From assembly GCA_046347045.1 (NCBI GenBank), contig JAXMGX010000012.1, forward strand, positions 62,001 through 126,000: DNA of 64,000 bases, written 5' to 3'. The notes below the pieces were generated by a model. The model searched no databases. It saw only the letters and a program-made list of their open reading frames with translations, and was not told the origin of the DNA. Made by a program: the position numbers and the translations under genes. This document shows positions 31,995 to 40,282 of this stretch, piece by piece. How positions within the stretch are numbered: position 1 is the stretch's first letter; every line of letters starts with the position of its first letter. The stretch is from ZC4RG30 sp046347045 (GTDB taxonomy: Bacteria; Pseudomonadota; Gammaproteobacteria; Steroidobacterales; Steroidobacteraceae).

Positions 31995-34175
31995 TCAACG
32001 CGCTTTGATTTCAAAGCAACGATGGATGCGCGGATTCCCCTGGAAATCGAAGGGCAAGGTTGCCGCGCTGATGTCCGATACTCGAAAAGCGCTATGTATG
32101 TCCGTAGCGAGCGAGAATCGCTGCGCATTGGTGGAGAAGATCAGCGCGCCTTCTGGAGCGAGGATGCGCATGCAATCGCGGATCAGCGCCGCGTGATCGC
32201 GCTGCGTGTCGAGCACGCCTTCCATGCGCGCTGAATTCGAGAAAGTCGGTGGATCGAGGAAGATCAGGTCGAAGGCCGGCACCGACGGTTGCTCCGCCAG
32301 CCACCGCACCGCATCGGCCTGCAGCAACCGATGCGCGGGTGATGCGAATCCGTTGAGTTCGAGGTTGGCGGCAGCCCAGTCCAGGTAGGTGCGCGACATG
32401 TCCACGCTGAGTGAACTGGCCGCGCCACCGGCCACGGCATGCAGCGTGGCCACGCCGGTGTAGCAGAACAGGTTCAGGAAACGTTTGCCGCGCGAGCCGG
32501 CACCCACGCGCTGCCGGGTCAGGCGATGATCGAGGAACAGGCCCGTATCCAGATAGTCGTCCAGGTTCACGCGCACCCTGATGCCCGCCTCCTCGACGAT
32601 GTGGAATTCCTCGCGGCGGTTCAGCTTCTCGTACTGGCCATCGCTCTGCCGCCTGCGCGTGCGCAGCCGGATGTCGGGCAGCGCGATGCCGGTGACTTCG
32701 GGCAGCACGGCCAGCGCTTCCTCGCGCCGGCGGCGCGCGGCCTCGGGATCGACCGTGGCGGGCGGCGCGTATTCCTGCACGTACAGCCAGCGCCGACCTT
32801 CGTCCGGCCCCGCGCCGGTGTACAGGTCCACCGCCAGCGCGTACTCGGGCATGTCGGCGTCGTACAGTCGCCAGCAGCCCACGTGCTGCCGGCGCGCGGC
32901 CTTGCCCAGATGCGCCAGGTTCTTGCGCAGCCGGTTGGCGAACATCTGCGCACCCGCCGACTGCGACAGTGCGGGATTGTCGATCACCACGCCGCGCGCC
33001 TCGCGCCGCGCCTTGCGCTCGCCGGGCGCGAAGCGCAGCAGCCGGCATTCGATGGCGCCATTCCACACCGTGTGCACGCGCGAGGCCTCGCAGCCGATGA
33101 GCTGGCCGAGTTTTGGTTCGCCGGTGAGCACGACGCCATTCCAGTCGGCGAAGGGACCACGCAGCGCCTCGCCGATGGCGCGGTGCGCATCGGCCGCATC
33201 GTCGGTGCCCGGAATGCGCTGGCCATAGGGAGGATTCACGCACAGCAGACCCGGCGGCGCGTCGGCCGCCGCGTTGCGCGGCGACAGCGTGGAGATGTCG
33301 CAGTGCTCGAAGACAAGGTCGCGGCCCACACCGGCGCGGCGCGCATTGGCCTGCGCGGTGGCGATCGCCGCGCGATTGCGATCCGCGCCGCGCATCACCA
33401 CGGGCAGCTGCTGCTTCATGCGCGCCTTCGCGGCGGCCACCAGCTCTTCCCACAACGCGGCGTCGTGACCGCGCCAGCCCTGGAAACCCCAGAAGTCGCG
33501 CAGCAGGCCCGGCGCTGTATCGGACGCCATCCACGCCGCCTCGATGACGAAGGTGCCCGAGCCGCACATGGGATCGAGGAATTCGCCGCCCGCGGCGGCG
33601 ATGGCAGGCCAGCCCGCGCGCATCAGGATGCCCGCGGCCAGATTCTCGCGCAGCGGCGCTTCGCCGCCGGCAAGGCGATAGCCGCGGCGGCTGAGCGCGT
33701 CGCCGGCCAGGTCAATGGAGAGACTCACCTGGCCGCGCTGCACATGCGCGTGCACGGCAATGTCCGGCCGCTGCGTTTCGATGCTGGGTCGCTGGCGCGT
33801 GGTGTCGCGCAACTGGTCGCAGATGGCGTCCTTGAGTTTCAGCGCCCCGAAATGCGTGTTGGTGATGGCCGGATGCTTGCCGGTGAACTCGCAGGCCAGC
33901 GTGCCCTGCGGGTCCATGTGTTCGCGCCAGTCGATGCCGCGCGCCAGCGCATAGAAATCATCGGCGCTGTGCATGGGGCCAGTGGCGACCTCCAGCAGCA
34001 CGCGGCTGGCCAGGCGCGATTCCAGCAGCACCTTGTAGCCGGTGGCCAGCGATCCTTCGAAGTTCACGCCACCGGCGTGGTCGCGCACGCCCTGCCCGCC
34101 CAGCGCACTGATCTCCCCCGCGAGCAGATCGGAGAAGCCACGTGGGACGGTTGCAACGAAGCGCAGGTCTGTCAT
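31995..34175 (-). CDS. rlmKL: 23S rRNA methyltransferase RlmKL (m2G2445 / m7G2069)
   Basis: A 726-residue fused methyltransferase, close to the 702 residues of the E. coli protein. The N-terminal THUMP region (to about 160) precedes the RlmL N2-guanine domain with the GSGTFVIEAA and VNPPYGQR motifs. The C-terminal RlmK domain has FLNLFCYTGVATLHAVAGGA and LDPPTFSNSARM. It modifies two bases of domain V of 23S rRNA in the cytoplasm. The ATG at 34175 gives MTDLRFVATVPRG. A GTG six bases upstream is possible. The first ten codons are duplicated just upstream (see repeat). Confidence 0.93.
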   Translation of the reverse strand: MTDLRFVATVPRGFSDLLAGEISALGGQGVRDHAGGVNFEGSLATGYKVLLESRLASRVLLEVATGPMHSADDFYALARGIDWREHMDPQGTLACEFTGKHPAITNTHFGALKLKDAICDQLRDTTRQRPSIETQRPDIAVHAHVQRGQVSLSIDLAGDALSRRGYRLAGGEAPLRENLAAGILMRAGWPAIAAAGGEFLDPMCGSGTFVIEAAWMASDTAPGLLRDFWGFQGWRGHDAALWEELVAAAKARMKQQLPVVMRGADRNRAAIATAQANARRAGVGRDLVFEHCDISTLSPRNAAADAPPGLLCVNPPYGQRIPGTDDAADAHRAIGEALRGPFADWNGVVLTGEPKLGQLIGCEASRVHTVWNGAIECRLLRFAPGERKARREARGVVIDNPALSQSAGAQMFANRLRKNLAHLGKAARRQHVGCWRLYDADMPEYALAVDLYTGAGPDEGRRWLYVQEYAPPATVDPEAARRRREEALAVLPEVTGIALPDIRLRTRRRQSDGQYEKLNRREEFHIVEEAGIRVRVNLDDYLDTGLFLDHRLTRQRVGAGSRGKRFLNLFCYTGVATLHAVAGGAASSLSVDMSRTYLDWAAANLELNGFASPAHRLLQADAVRWLAEQPSVPAFDLIFLDPPTFSNSARMEGVLDTQRDHAALIRDCMRILAPEGALIFSTNAQRFSLATDIHSAFRVSDISAATLPFDFQGNPRIHRCFEIKAR

Positions 34176-34206
34176 GCGCACACCGGGACGGTTGCAACGA
34201 AGCGCA
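34144..34206. repeat. 22-bp direct repeat at the rlmKL start (41-bp period)
   Basis: An identical 22-bp unit occurs at 34144-34165 and 34185-34206. The first copy encodes RFVATVP near the RlmKL N-terminus; the second lies in its untranslated leader. It looks like a local tandem duplication of the gene's 5' end. Confidence 0.9.
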
Positions 34207-34212
34207 ACGGGG

Positions 34213-35646
34213 TCAAATCAGCTCTATCCACGTGGTCTTCAGTTCCGTGAACTTGTCGAAGGCATGCAGCGACTTGTCACGCCCCATGCCCGACTGGCGG
34301 AACCCGCCGAAGGGCACGGTGATGTCATCGGCGTCGTAGCAGTTCACGTACACCATGCCGGAGCGGATGGCACGGGCCATGCGGTGCGCAGTATTCAGGT
34401 CACGCGTCCACACGGCGGCCGCCAGGCCATACTGCGTGCCGTTGGCGATGGCAATCGCCTCGGCCTCGTCGCGGAAGGTCAGCGTGGAAAGCACCGGCCC
34501 GAAGATTTCCTCGCGCGCGATGCGCATTGAAGGCCGTACGCCATCGAACACCGTGGGCTCCACGTAGCAGCCGCCCGTGTCGCGGCGCACCTGCGAGCCG
34601 CCCAGCGCCAGGCGCGCGCCCTCTTCCCTGCCGGCATCGATGTAGCCCAGCACCCGCTGCATCTGCTGCGTATCGACTATCGCACCGAGCTTCGTCGCAG
34701 CATCCAGCGGATCGCCGGGCGCGAGTTCGCGCGCCACCTTCGCCACCTCATCGAGCAGCGCATCCTTCAGGCTCTCGTGCACCACGAAGCGCGAACCGGC
34801 CGAGCACATCTCGCCCTGGTTGAAGAAGATGGCATAGGCCGCCGCGCGCGCCGCGCGCTGCACATCGCGGTAGTCGGCCATCACGATATTGGGCGACTTG
34901 CCGCCGCACTCCAGCGATACGCGCTTCAGGTTCGACTGGGCCGCGTAACCCATGATGAGCTTGCCGGTGGCAGTGGAACCGGTGAAGCCGATGCCATCCA
35001 CATCGCCGTGCAGCGCCAGCGCCTTGCCTGCGGCATGGCCGAAACCCGGCACCACGTTGAACACGCCCGGCGGCAGCCCCGCCTCGACGGCCAGCTCTGC
35101 CATCCGCAGCGCCGTCAGCGGCGATTTCTCCGATGGCTTCAGCACCAGCGAATTGCCCGAGGCGAGAATCGGCCCGATCTTCCACGCCGCCATGATCATC
35201 GGGAAATTCCACGGCACCACGGCGCCCACCACGCCCAGTGGCTCGCGCGTCACCAGCGCCAGGGAACTCGGGCCCGTGGGCGCCACTTCGTCGTAGATCT
35301 TGTCGATGGCTTCGGCGTACCACTGGATGCAGTTGGCCGCCGAGGGCACATCCACCGCCAGGCTGTCGCCGATGGGCTTGCCCATGTCCAGCGTCTCGGT
35401 GAGCGCCAGTTCTTCCTTGTGCGCGCGCAGCAGCTCGGCGAAGCGCAGCAGCACCTGCTTGCGCTCGCGCGGCGCACGGCGCGACCAGTCGCCGCGCTCG
35501 AAGGCGGCGCGGCCGCTTGCCACTGCCGCATCCACATCGGGCGCATCGCCGGCGGCCACCTTCGCGAGCAGTCGCCCGTCGATGGGGCTGATGCAATCGA
35601 AGGTCGCGCCGCTGACCGCGTCGCGAAAGCGGCCGTCGATGAACAC
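34213..35646 (-). CDS. puuC: Gamma-glutamyl-gamma-aminobutyraldehyde dehydrogenase
   Basis: An aldehyde dehydrogenase superfamily enzyme of 477 residues counted from a GTG at 35646. Catalytic E246 is in LECGGKSPNIV and the nucleophile C281 in FNQGEMCSAGSRF; VPWNFPM and FTGSTATGK bind NAD. The RAPRERKQVLL, ETLDMGKPI and C-terminal FGGFRQSGMGRDKSLHAFDKFTELKTTWI stretches match PuuC. It oxidises the aldehyde made by PuuB. The start is a puzzle: family-like residues DWHARAAKLAPRCG continue in frame upstream to a TAA at 35692-35694 with no ATG, GTG or TTG, only an ATC directly after the stop. It follows puuR on the same strand. Confidence 0.9.
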   Translation of the reverse strand: MFIDGRFRDAVSGATFDCISPIDGRLLAKVAAGDAPDVDAAVASGRAAFERGDWSRRAPRERKQVLLRFAELLRAHKEELALTETLDMGKPIGDSLAVDVPSAANCIQWYAEAIDKIYDEVAPTGPSSLALVTREPLGVVGAVVPWNFPMIMAAWKIGPILASGNSLVLKPSEKSPLTALRMAELAVEAGLPPGVFNVVPGFGHAAGKALALHGDVDGIGFTGSTATGKLIMGYAAQSNLKRVSLECGGKSPNIVMADYRDVQRAARAAAYAIFFNQGEMCSAGSRFVVHESLKDALLDEVAKVARELAPGDPLDAATKLGAIVDTQQMQRVLGYIDAGREEGARLALGGSQVRRDTGGCYVEPTVFDGVRPSMRIAREEIFGPVLSTLTFRDEAEAIAIANGTQYGLAAAVWTRDLNTAHRMARAIRSGMVYVNCYDADDITVPFGGFRQSGMGRDKSLHAFDKFTELKTTWIELI

Positions 35647-35745
35647 GCCGCAGCGGGGCGCGAGTTTCGCGGCACGCGCGTGCCAGTCGATTTACAGGGT
35701 TGAACTCAAATGCGGCTCCGGGCGCCGTCCGCGCCGCGCATTGAA

Positions 35746-36297
35746 TCAGAACGAAGGCGGCGTGCTTGCGCTGACGATCTCGCACACCTCGCGCCCGGGG
35801 TTGCGGAAGCGGTGCGGCAGATTGCTGGCGAAGTAATAAGCCTCGCCGGGCCCGAGCACACGCGTCTCGTTGCCGACGGTCACCTCGATGCGCCCACGCA
35901 CCACCACGCCGCCCTCCTCGCCCTTGTGCGCCAGCATTTCCTCGCCGGTGCCGGCGCCGGGCTCGTAGCGTTCGTGCAGCAGCGTCATCTGCCGCCCGCT
36001 GCGCGTGGCGGCCACCAGCTTCAGCGAGGCCGACTCGTTGCCGATCTCCACCAGTTCGTCGGTCGCATAGAAGGCCGGCGTGCGCTGGTTGAAATCGCCG
36101 GTGAAAAACTCGGCCAGCGACATGGGAATGCCGTCGAGCAGCTTCTTCAGCGAACTGACCGACGGCGACACGCGGTTCATCTCCACCAGCGAGACCAGGC
36201 CGTTGGTGACCCCGGCGCGGCGCGCCAGCTCCCGCTGCGACAGCCCGTGCATCTGGCGGATGGCGCGCAGCCGCGCGCCCACATCGATGACACTCAT
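35746..36297 (-). CDS. puuR: PuuR-type repressor (XRE helix-turn-helix plus cupin)
   Basis: A 183-residue regulator, the length of E. coli PuuR. The N-terminal HTH is in LRAIRQMHGLSQRELARRAGVTNGLVSLVEMNRVSPSVSSLKKLL. The C-terminal cupin has LAHKGEEGGVVVRGRIEVTVG and LGPGEAYYFASNLPHRFRNPG. PuuR represses polyamine genes and lets go when putrescine binds. A longer open frame to 36528 is rejected because the ATG at 36297 gives the family start. It is divergent from the transaminase gene, and puuC follows it, so it probably controls both sides of its promoter region and perhaps the distant 11.5-kb spacer. Confidence 0.9.
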   Translation of the reverse strand: MSVIDVGARLRAIRQMHGLSQRELARRAGVTNGLVSLVEMNRVSPSVSSLKKLLDGIPMSLAEFFTGDFNQRTPAFYATDELVEIGNESASLKLVAATRSGRQMTLLHERYEPGAGTGEEMLAHKGEEGGVVVRGRIEVTVGNETRVLGPGEAYYFASNLPHRFRNPGREVCEIVSASTPPSF

Positions 36298-36397
36298 GGC
36301 GTTTATTATCTTCGACAAACCCTCGTTATTTGGGTATGTGTCGCCCCAACTGTCAACTTTTCTTATCATCCCGCCTTTAAATGCCCCAGGAGAGGCC
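36298..36397. promoter_or_regulatory. Divergent promoter region puuR / omega-transaminase
   Basis: This 100-bp AT-rich spacer holds, on the minus strand, a perfect TTGACA at 36356-36351 that may be the puuR -35, though the -10 is not clear. On the plus strand TATCAT (36364-36369) may be a -10. A strong ribosome site, AGGAGAGGCC, precedes the transaminase ATG. No PuuR operator was identified by eye. Confidence 0.5.
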
Positions 36398-37744
36398 ATG
36401 AACGCCCGTCCCGAAGATTTCGCCGCCCGCGCCCTGTCCCGCGAGGAGCTGGAAGCGCACTGGATGCCCTTCACGGCCAACCGGCATTTCAAGGCCAAGC
36501 CACGCATTCTTTCGCATGCCAAGGGCATGCACTACTGGACGGCCGAGGGCCGCCAGATCCTCGACGGCGTCGCAGGCCTCTGGTGCGTGAACGCCGGCCA
36601 CGGCCGCAAGGAAATCAGCCAGGCCGTGGCGCACTCACTGGAGCAGATGGATTTCGCGCCGCCCTTCCAGATGGGCCATCCCCAGGCGTTCGATCTTGCC
36701 AACAAGGTGAAGAAGATCGCGCCCGCGGGCCTCGACCATGTGTTCTTCGTGAACTCGGGCTCGGAGTCGGTGGACACCGCGCTGAAGATCGCGCTGCAGT
36801 ACCAGCGCCTGAAGGGCGAGGCTACGCGCACGCGCCTGATCGGGCGCGAGCGCGGCTACCATGGCGTGAACCTGGGCGGCACCACGCTGGGCGGAATGGT
36901 CGCCAATCGCAAGGCCTGGGGCCCGGCGATGATCCCGGGCGTGGACCACCTGCCCCACACGCACAACCTGGCGAAGAACGCGTACTCGAAGGGCCAACCC
37001 GAGCATGGCGCGGAACTGGCGGGCGAGCTGGAAAGGCTAGTGGCGCTGCATGATGCCTCGAGCATCGCAGCCGTGATCGTCGAGCCCATTGCGGGCAGCA
37101 CCGGCGTGCTGGTGCCGCCGAAGGGCTACCTGCAACGCTTGCGCGAGCTGTGCACCAAGCACGGCATCCTGCTCATTTTCGATGAGGTCATCACCGGCTT
37201 CGGCCGCACCGGTTCGGCCTTTGCCGCGCAGGAATTCGGCGTGACGCCCGACATCATCACCTGCGCCAAGGGCCTGACCAACGGCTCGGTGCCCATGGGC
37301 GCGGTCATCGTGAAGAAGGAAATCTACGATGCCTTCATGACCGGCCCCGAAGGCGCCATCGAGCTGTTCCATGGCTACACCTACTCGTGCCACCCCACGG
37401 CTTGCGCTGCGGGCATCGCGACGCTCGACATCTACGAGAAGGAAGGTCTGTTCCAGCGCGCGAAGGAGATCGCGCCGTACTGGGAAAATGCGGTGCACAG
37501 TCTGAAGGGACTGCCGGGCGTGATCGACATCCGCACCTATGGCCTGGTGGCGGCGCTGGAATACGAGCCCATCGCAGGCTCCCCGGGCAAGCGCGGTTTC
37601 GATACCTTCCTGAAGGCGTTCGAGGCCGGCATCCTGGTGCGCGCGGCCGGTGACATCACCGCGCTGTCGCCGCCGCTGATCATCGAGAAGCACCAGATCG
37701 ACCAGCTCGTCGATACGCTGGGCAAGGTGTTGAAGGCCGCCTGA
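36398..37744 (+). CDS. Omega-amino acid:pyruvate (beta-alanine:pyruvate) aminotransferase
   Basis: A 448-residue class III transaminase with the length and sequence feel of the Pseudomonas omega-amino-acid:pyruvate enzyme. Marks include the N-terminal EAHWMPFTANRHFKAKPRIL, VNSGSESVDTALKIA, GRERGYHGVNLGGTTLGGM, PLP aspartate D262 in FDEVITGFGRTG and lysine K291 in CAKGLTNGSVPMGAV. It transfers the amino group of beta-alanine, GABA-like or polyamine-derived amines to pyruvate. Next to puuR and puuC it probably handles end products of polyamine breakdown, standing in for a GABA transaminase (puuE is not seen in the window). A bidirectional terminator follows. Confidence 0.9.
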   Translation: MNARPEDFAARALSREELEAHWMPFTANRHFKAKPRILSHAKGMHYWTAEGRQILDGVAGLWCVNAGHGRKEISQAVAHSLEQMDFAPPFQMGHPQAFDLANKVKKIAPAGLDHVFFVNSGSESVDTALKIALQYQRLKGEATRTRLIGRERGYHGVNLGGTTLGGMVANRKAWGPAMIPGVDHLPHTHNLAKNAYSKGQPEHGAELAGELERLVALHDASSIAAVIVEPIAGSTGVLVPPKGYLQRLRELCTKHGILLIFDEVITGFGRTGSAFAAQEFGVTPDIITCAKGLTNGSVPMGAVIVKKEIYDAFMTGPEGAIELFHGYTYSCHPTACAAGIATLDIYEKEGLFQRAKEIAPYWENAVHSLKGLPGVIDIRTYGLVAALEYEPIAGSPGKRGFDTFLKAFEAGILVRAAGDITALSPPLIIEKHQIDQLVDTLGKVLKAA

Positions 37745-37750
37745 CCGCGG

Positions 37751-37786
37751 GTTGCGACCCCGGGGCACCAACCCCGGGGCCGCGAC
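37751..37786. terminator. Hairpin between convergent transaminase and porin genes
   Basis: A 15-bp stem (37751-37765 with 37772-37786), containing one G-T wobble and one mismatch, closes on a 6-nt loop. It fits exactly between the two stop codons, so it probably ends both transcripts. No clear T-run follows on either strand. Confidence 0.6.
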
Positions 37787-37789
37787 TGC

Positions 37790-38464
37790 CTACTCCGCCT
37801 TCCAGGGCAGCGTGGTGCTGATGCTGCCCACCACCTGGTTGCGGCCTTTCAGCGCGCCGTCGCCGTCCACCCACTTGACCGACAGGCTGAAGTTGCCCGC
37901 GGTGTAGCCCACGCCCAGCGAGTAGTCGACGTCCTTCAGCGGACCCGACCACGAGGCGTCGCCCCAGGTGTAGCCCGCGTGCCCCAGCAGCGAGAAGTTG
38001 TGGGGCAGTGGCACCGTGGCATTGCCTTCGATGTACCAGCCACTGTCACCGGTGCTGGCGATGTTCGGCGAATACCACAGCTTGCCCGACAACCAGCCCT
38101 TGCTCAGGCCGCCGTAAATCTCGATGGAGTCGATGGAGCTGGCGCTGGGATAGGCGTAGTAGATCACGCCCACGTCGTAGCCCACGGTCTCGGCCGCATC
38201 GCCGCCACTGAAGCCCGTGAACAGGTCGACCTCGACATTGGGCTTGCCCGGACCGAAATCGACGTTGCTGCCCCACACGCCGGCATAGAAACCGCTTTCG
38301 TGGTTGTAGTTCAGGCCCAGCTGGAACGCCGGGTCTTCCAGGGTCTGCGTGACGCCACGGAAGTCATAGTCCGACACGACAGTCGGGGTCACCGTGAAAT
38401 CGGCATATGCCGAACCGGCAACCGCCAGCAGGGCGCCCGCCATCGCAATGCGTGACTTGATCAT
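37790..38464 (-). CDS. TorF-family putative outer-membrane porin
   Basis: A 224-residue exported protein. The signal peptide is MIKSRIAMAGALLAVAGSAYA. The mature start DFTVTPTVVSDYDFRGVTQTLEDPAFQLGLNYNH and the alternating beta-strand pattern with YAGVWGSNVDFG are hallmarks of the TorF family (TIGR02001), thought to form a small outer-membrane barrel. The end STTLPWKAE is not the usual terminal aromatic. Ribosome site AGGAGAG precedes the ATG. A sigma-54 promoter match lies 55 bases upstream, which points to nitrogen or similar activator-dependent control and fits the polyamine neighbours. Transported solute unknown. Confidence 0.85.
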   Translation of the reverse strand: MIKSRIAMAGALLAVAGSAYADFTVTPTVVSDYDFRGVTQTLEDPAFQLGLNYNHESGFYAGVWGSNVDFGPGKPNVEVDLFTGFSGGDAAETVGYDVGVIYYAYPSASSIDSIEIYGGLSKGWLSGKLWYSPNIASTGDSGWYIEGNATVPLPHNFSLLGHAGYTWGDASWSGPLKDVDYSLGVGYTAGNFSLSVKWVDGDGALKGRNQVVGSISTTLPWKAE

Positions 38465-38518
38465 TAAGCTTCTCTCCTTGGAAAACGCAGTTGTTGTATC
38501 TGACCTACGTCAGAGCTT

Positions 38519-38534
38519 TGCAAGCATCGTACCA
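38519..38534 (-). promoter_or_regulatory. Sigma-54 (-24/-12) promoter of the TorF-family porin
   Basis: On the minus strand TGGTACGATGCTTGCA matches the RpoN consensus TGGCACGN4TTGCA at every position except one, with the required GG-N10-GC spacing. The predicted start is near 38508, giving a leader of about 45 nt with a strong ribosome site. Such promoters need an enhancer-binding protein. Confidence 0.72.
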
Positions 38535-38763
38535 GTGGCGATTTGACAGTGTCATTGCGGTTGCAGCGATTGCAGGCGGGGTATCGAATATCTGCCGCCG
38601 GCTTCAGCTTTGGCGCATTGAGGATTGTTTTGACTGATATTTCCCGGCCTATTGTTGGACTTTGAACTGCCGTGGAGAGCCTGTCGTTGCGCACAGTACC
38701 GAATTGGGCAAACGCTCGTGGAGGCTGGAAAGACCTGTTGCGTCAATGCAACGTCAGAAATCG

Positions 38764-38805
38764 TGCACCAATCCGACACCGAGTTGCCGCGCCTGCACCA
38801 ATCCG
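38764..38805. promoter_or_regulatory. Two NtrC-like half-sites, candidate upstream activating sequence
   Basis: TGCACCAATCCG occurs at 38764-38775 and 38794-38805, 30 bp (three helical turns) apart and about 240-280 bp upstream of the sigma-54 promoter. TGCACCA is the conserved half of the NtrC enhancer dyad, but the partner TGGTGCA half is poorly matched in both. Activator identity is inference. Confidence 0.4.
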
Positions 38806-38820
38806 GCCCGCGCGGGCTGC

Positions 38821-40224
38821 TCAGCGGGGAAGCTGAGCCGCTGTCCAGTCGCCCAGCGACAGGGCCAGCGCCGAGCGCGCCCGCCAGTAATCCCGCAACA
38901 GACCCATCTGCTCCTCCTGCGTGGCCAGCATGGTCAGGCGCAGCGCCAGACGATCCGGGTCATCGGGATTGCCCGCGGTGCCCAGGCCTACGGCCATGGC
39001 CTGCTGGTTCGGGATGATGGAGCCGTCATAGTTCTCGAGCAGCGCGCGCGTCAGGCGCATCTCCTGCTCATGCGTGCGGATTTCCGCGCGGGCACCGCCG
39101 CGGGTGGATTCCAGGTTGCGCAGCGCCGAACGCAGTTCGGCATCCGCGGCGAGCAGTTGCGCCTGCCGCTGGTCGAACAGCGGAATCTCCACCACCGCAT
39201 TCGGCCCGCTGAAGGCCGTGCCACCGATGGCCTTGTCGCGGAACACGCCAAGATCGAGCTGGTTCAGCCAGCGGAAGCGCCGCTGCATCGCGAGGATGGC
39301 CAGCCGCGTGTCCACTGCGCGCGCGGCGGCCAGCACATCGAAGCGCTTTTCGACACCGGCCTCCTCGAGCGCGCGCGCGTCGAAGTCTGCCGCGGGCAAC
39401 GGCGGCAGATCCCCGGCCAGGCGCCAGTTGTCGCGCCAGCCGCCCACTCCCAGCAGCAGCGCCAGTTTCTCGCGCGCCGTGGTGGCATCGACGCCGGCAC
39501 GCAGCACCTGGTTGCGATATCGGAACAGGTTCGCGCGCTGCTGCGAGAGCTGCGAGGCGCGCGCGGCAGCCACCGCCGGCGTGACATCGGCATTGCGCGC
39601 CTGCGCGGCAGCGAGGTTGTCGAGCGCCGTCTGCACGATGGACTGCGAGCGGCCGCGCAGCTCCTCGATGCGCAGTGCGGCGTTGTATTCCAGCCAGGCC
39701 TGCGCGACGCGGGCGCCGAGCTGCGTGACGCGACTGGCGGCCTCGACGCGCGCGCGCTCCAGATCGCGCCGCGCGATGCGCCGGCGATCCGGCAGATTCA
39801 GCAGGCCGATCACATTCTGCAGCACGCCCACGGTGACATTGCGGCCCGGATAGAACGCCGACAGGCTGCCGCCCGGCTCGCGCAAACCCACGATGGCCGC
39901 GGGGTTCGGCGGCGTGGCGGCCGCCACGGACTGCGAGCGCGAAATTTCGAGCTGCTCGAAATACACCTGCAGGTCGGGATTGAGCAGAAAGGCCACCGAC
40001 ACGGCCTCATCCAGCGTGAGGCCGTCGGCCAGCAGCGCATCGGCGGCAACGCGCGCGCGCGCATCGGCTGCGGCATCGCGCCGCCATGCCAGCGGAGTGG
40101 CAGTCTGCTTCGCAACCAGACCGGTCATCGCGGCAGCGTTGTCGCGCGAGGACGGCAATGCGCAGCCGGCCAGCAGCAACGCCACGGCAGGCAGGGCAAG
40201 CCAGATTGACCGGTACCTATGCAT
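38821..40224 (-). CDS. TolC-family outer-membrane efflux lipoprotein
   Basis: A 467-residue outer membrane factor. The signal ends in the lipobox LLLAGC (C21), as in OprM/NodT-type proteins. Two long helical halves typical of OEP are visible: LTLDEAVSVAFLLNPDLQVYFEQLEISRSQ and SRVTQLGARVAQAWLEYNAALR in the first, and GVEKRFDVLAAARAVDTRLAILAMQRRFRWLNQLDLGVF with VVEIPLFDQRQAQLLAADAELRSALRNLESTRG in the second. It would form the trimeric exit duct of a tripartite pump. The nearest possible inner partners are the ABC/HlyD genes at 43.5-47.8 kb; that pairing is a guess, as no metal-RND pump is adjacent. Confidence 0.85.
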   Translation of the reverse strand: MHRYRSIWLALPAVALLLAGCALPSSRDNAAAMTGLVAKQTATPLAWRRDAAADARARVAADALLADGLTLDEAVSVAFLLNPDLQVYFEQLEISRSQSVAAATPPNPAAIVGLREPGGSLSAFYPGRNVTVGVLQNVIGLLNLPDRRRIARRDLERARVEAASRVTQLGARVAQAWLEYNAALRIEELRGRSQSIVQTALDNLAAAQARNADVTPAVAAARASQLSQQRANLFRYRNQVLRAGVDATTAREKLALLLGVGGWRDNWRLAGDLPPLPAADFDARALEEAGVEKRFDVLAAARAVDTRLAILAMQRRFRWLNQLDLGVFRDKAIGGTAFSGPNAVVEIPLFDQRQAQLLAADAELRSALRNLESTRGGARAEIRTHEQEMRLTRALLENYDGSIIPNQQAMAVGLGTAGNPDDPDRLALRLTMLATQEEQMGLLRDYWRARSALALSLGDWTAAQLPR

Positions 40225-40282
40225 CTGCGGCCACTATATAGTGCGCCGACTTTACCGACCATCCACTACGGAGCATTGAAGG

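Larger units (their letters stand above)
38465..38820. other. 356-bp intergenic region upstream of the porin
   Basis: No credible gene lies here. Its base composition is more AT-rich than its surroundings. It holds the sigma-54 promoter match (38519-38534) and two distant copies of TGCACCAATCCG (38764-38775 and 38794-38805), listed separately. Short open frames in it have no ribosome site or coding character. Confidence 0.7.

Noticed and set aside
34144..34206. Possible CRISPR fragment
   Set aside because: Only two repeat copies exist, one is coding, and there are no cas genes or regular spacers.
38552..38779. Small open frames upstream of the porin
   Set aside because: No ribosome site, no domain, and they cover the sigma-54 promoter region.
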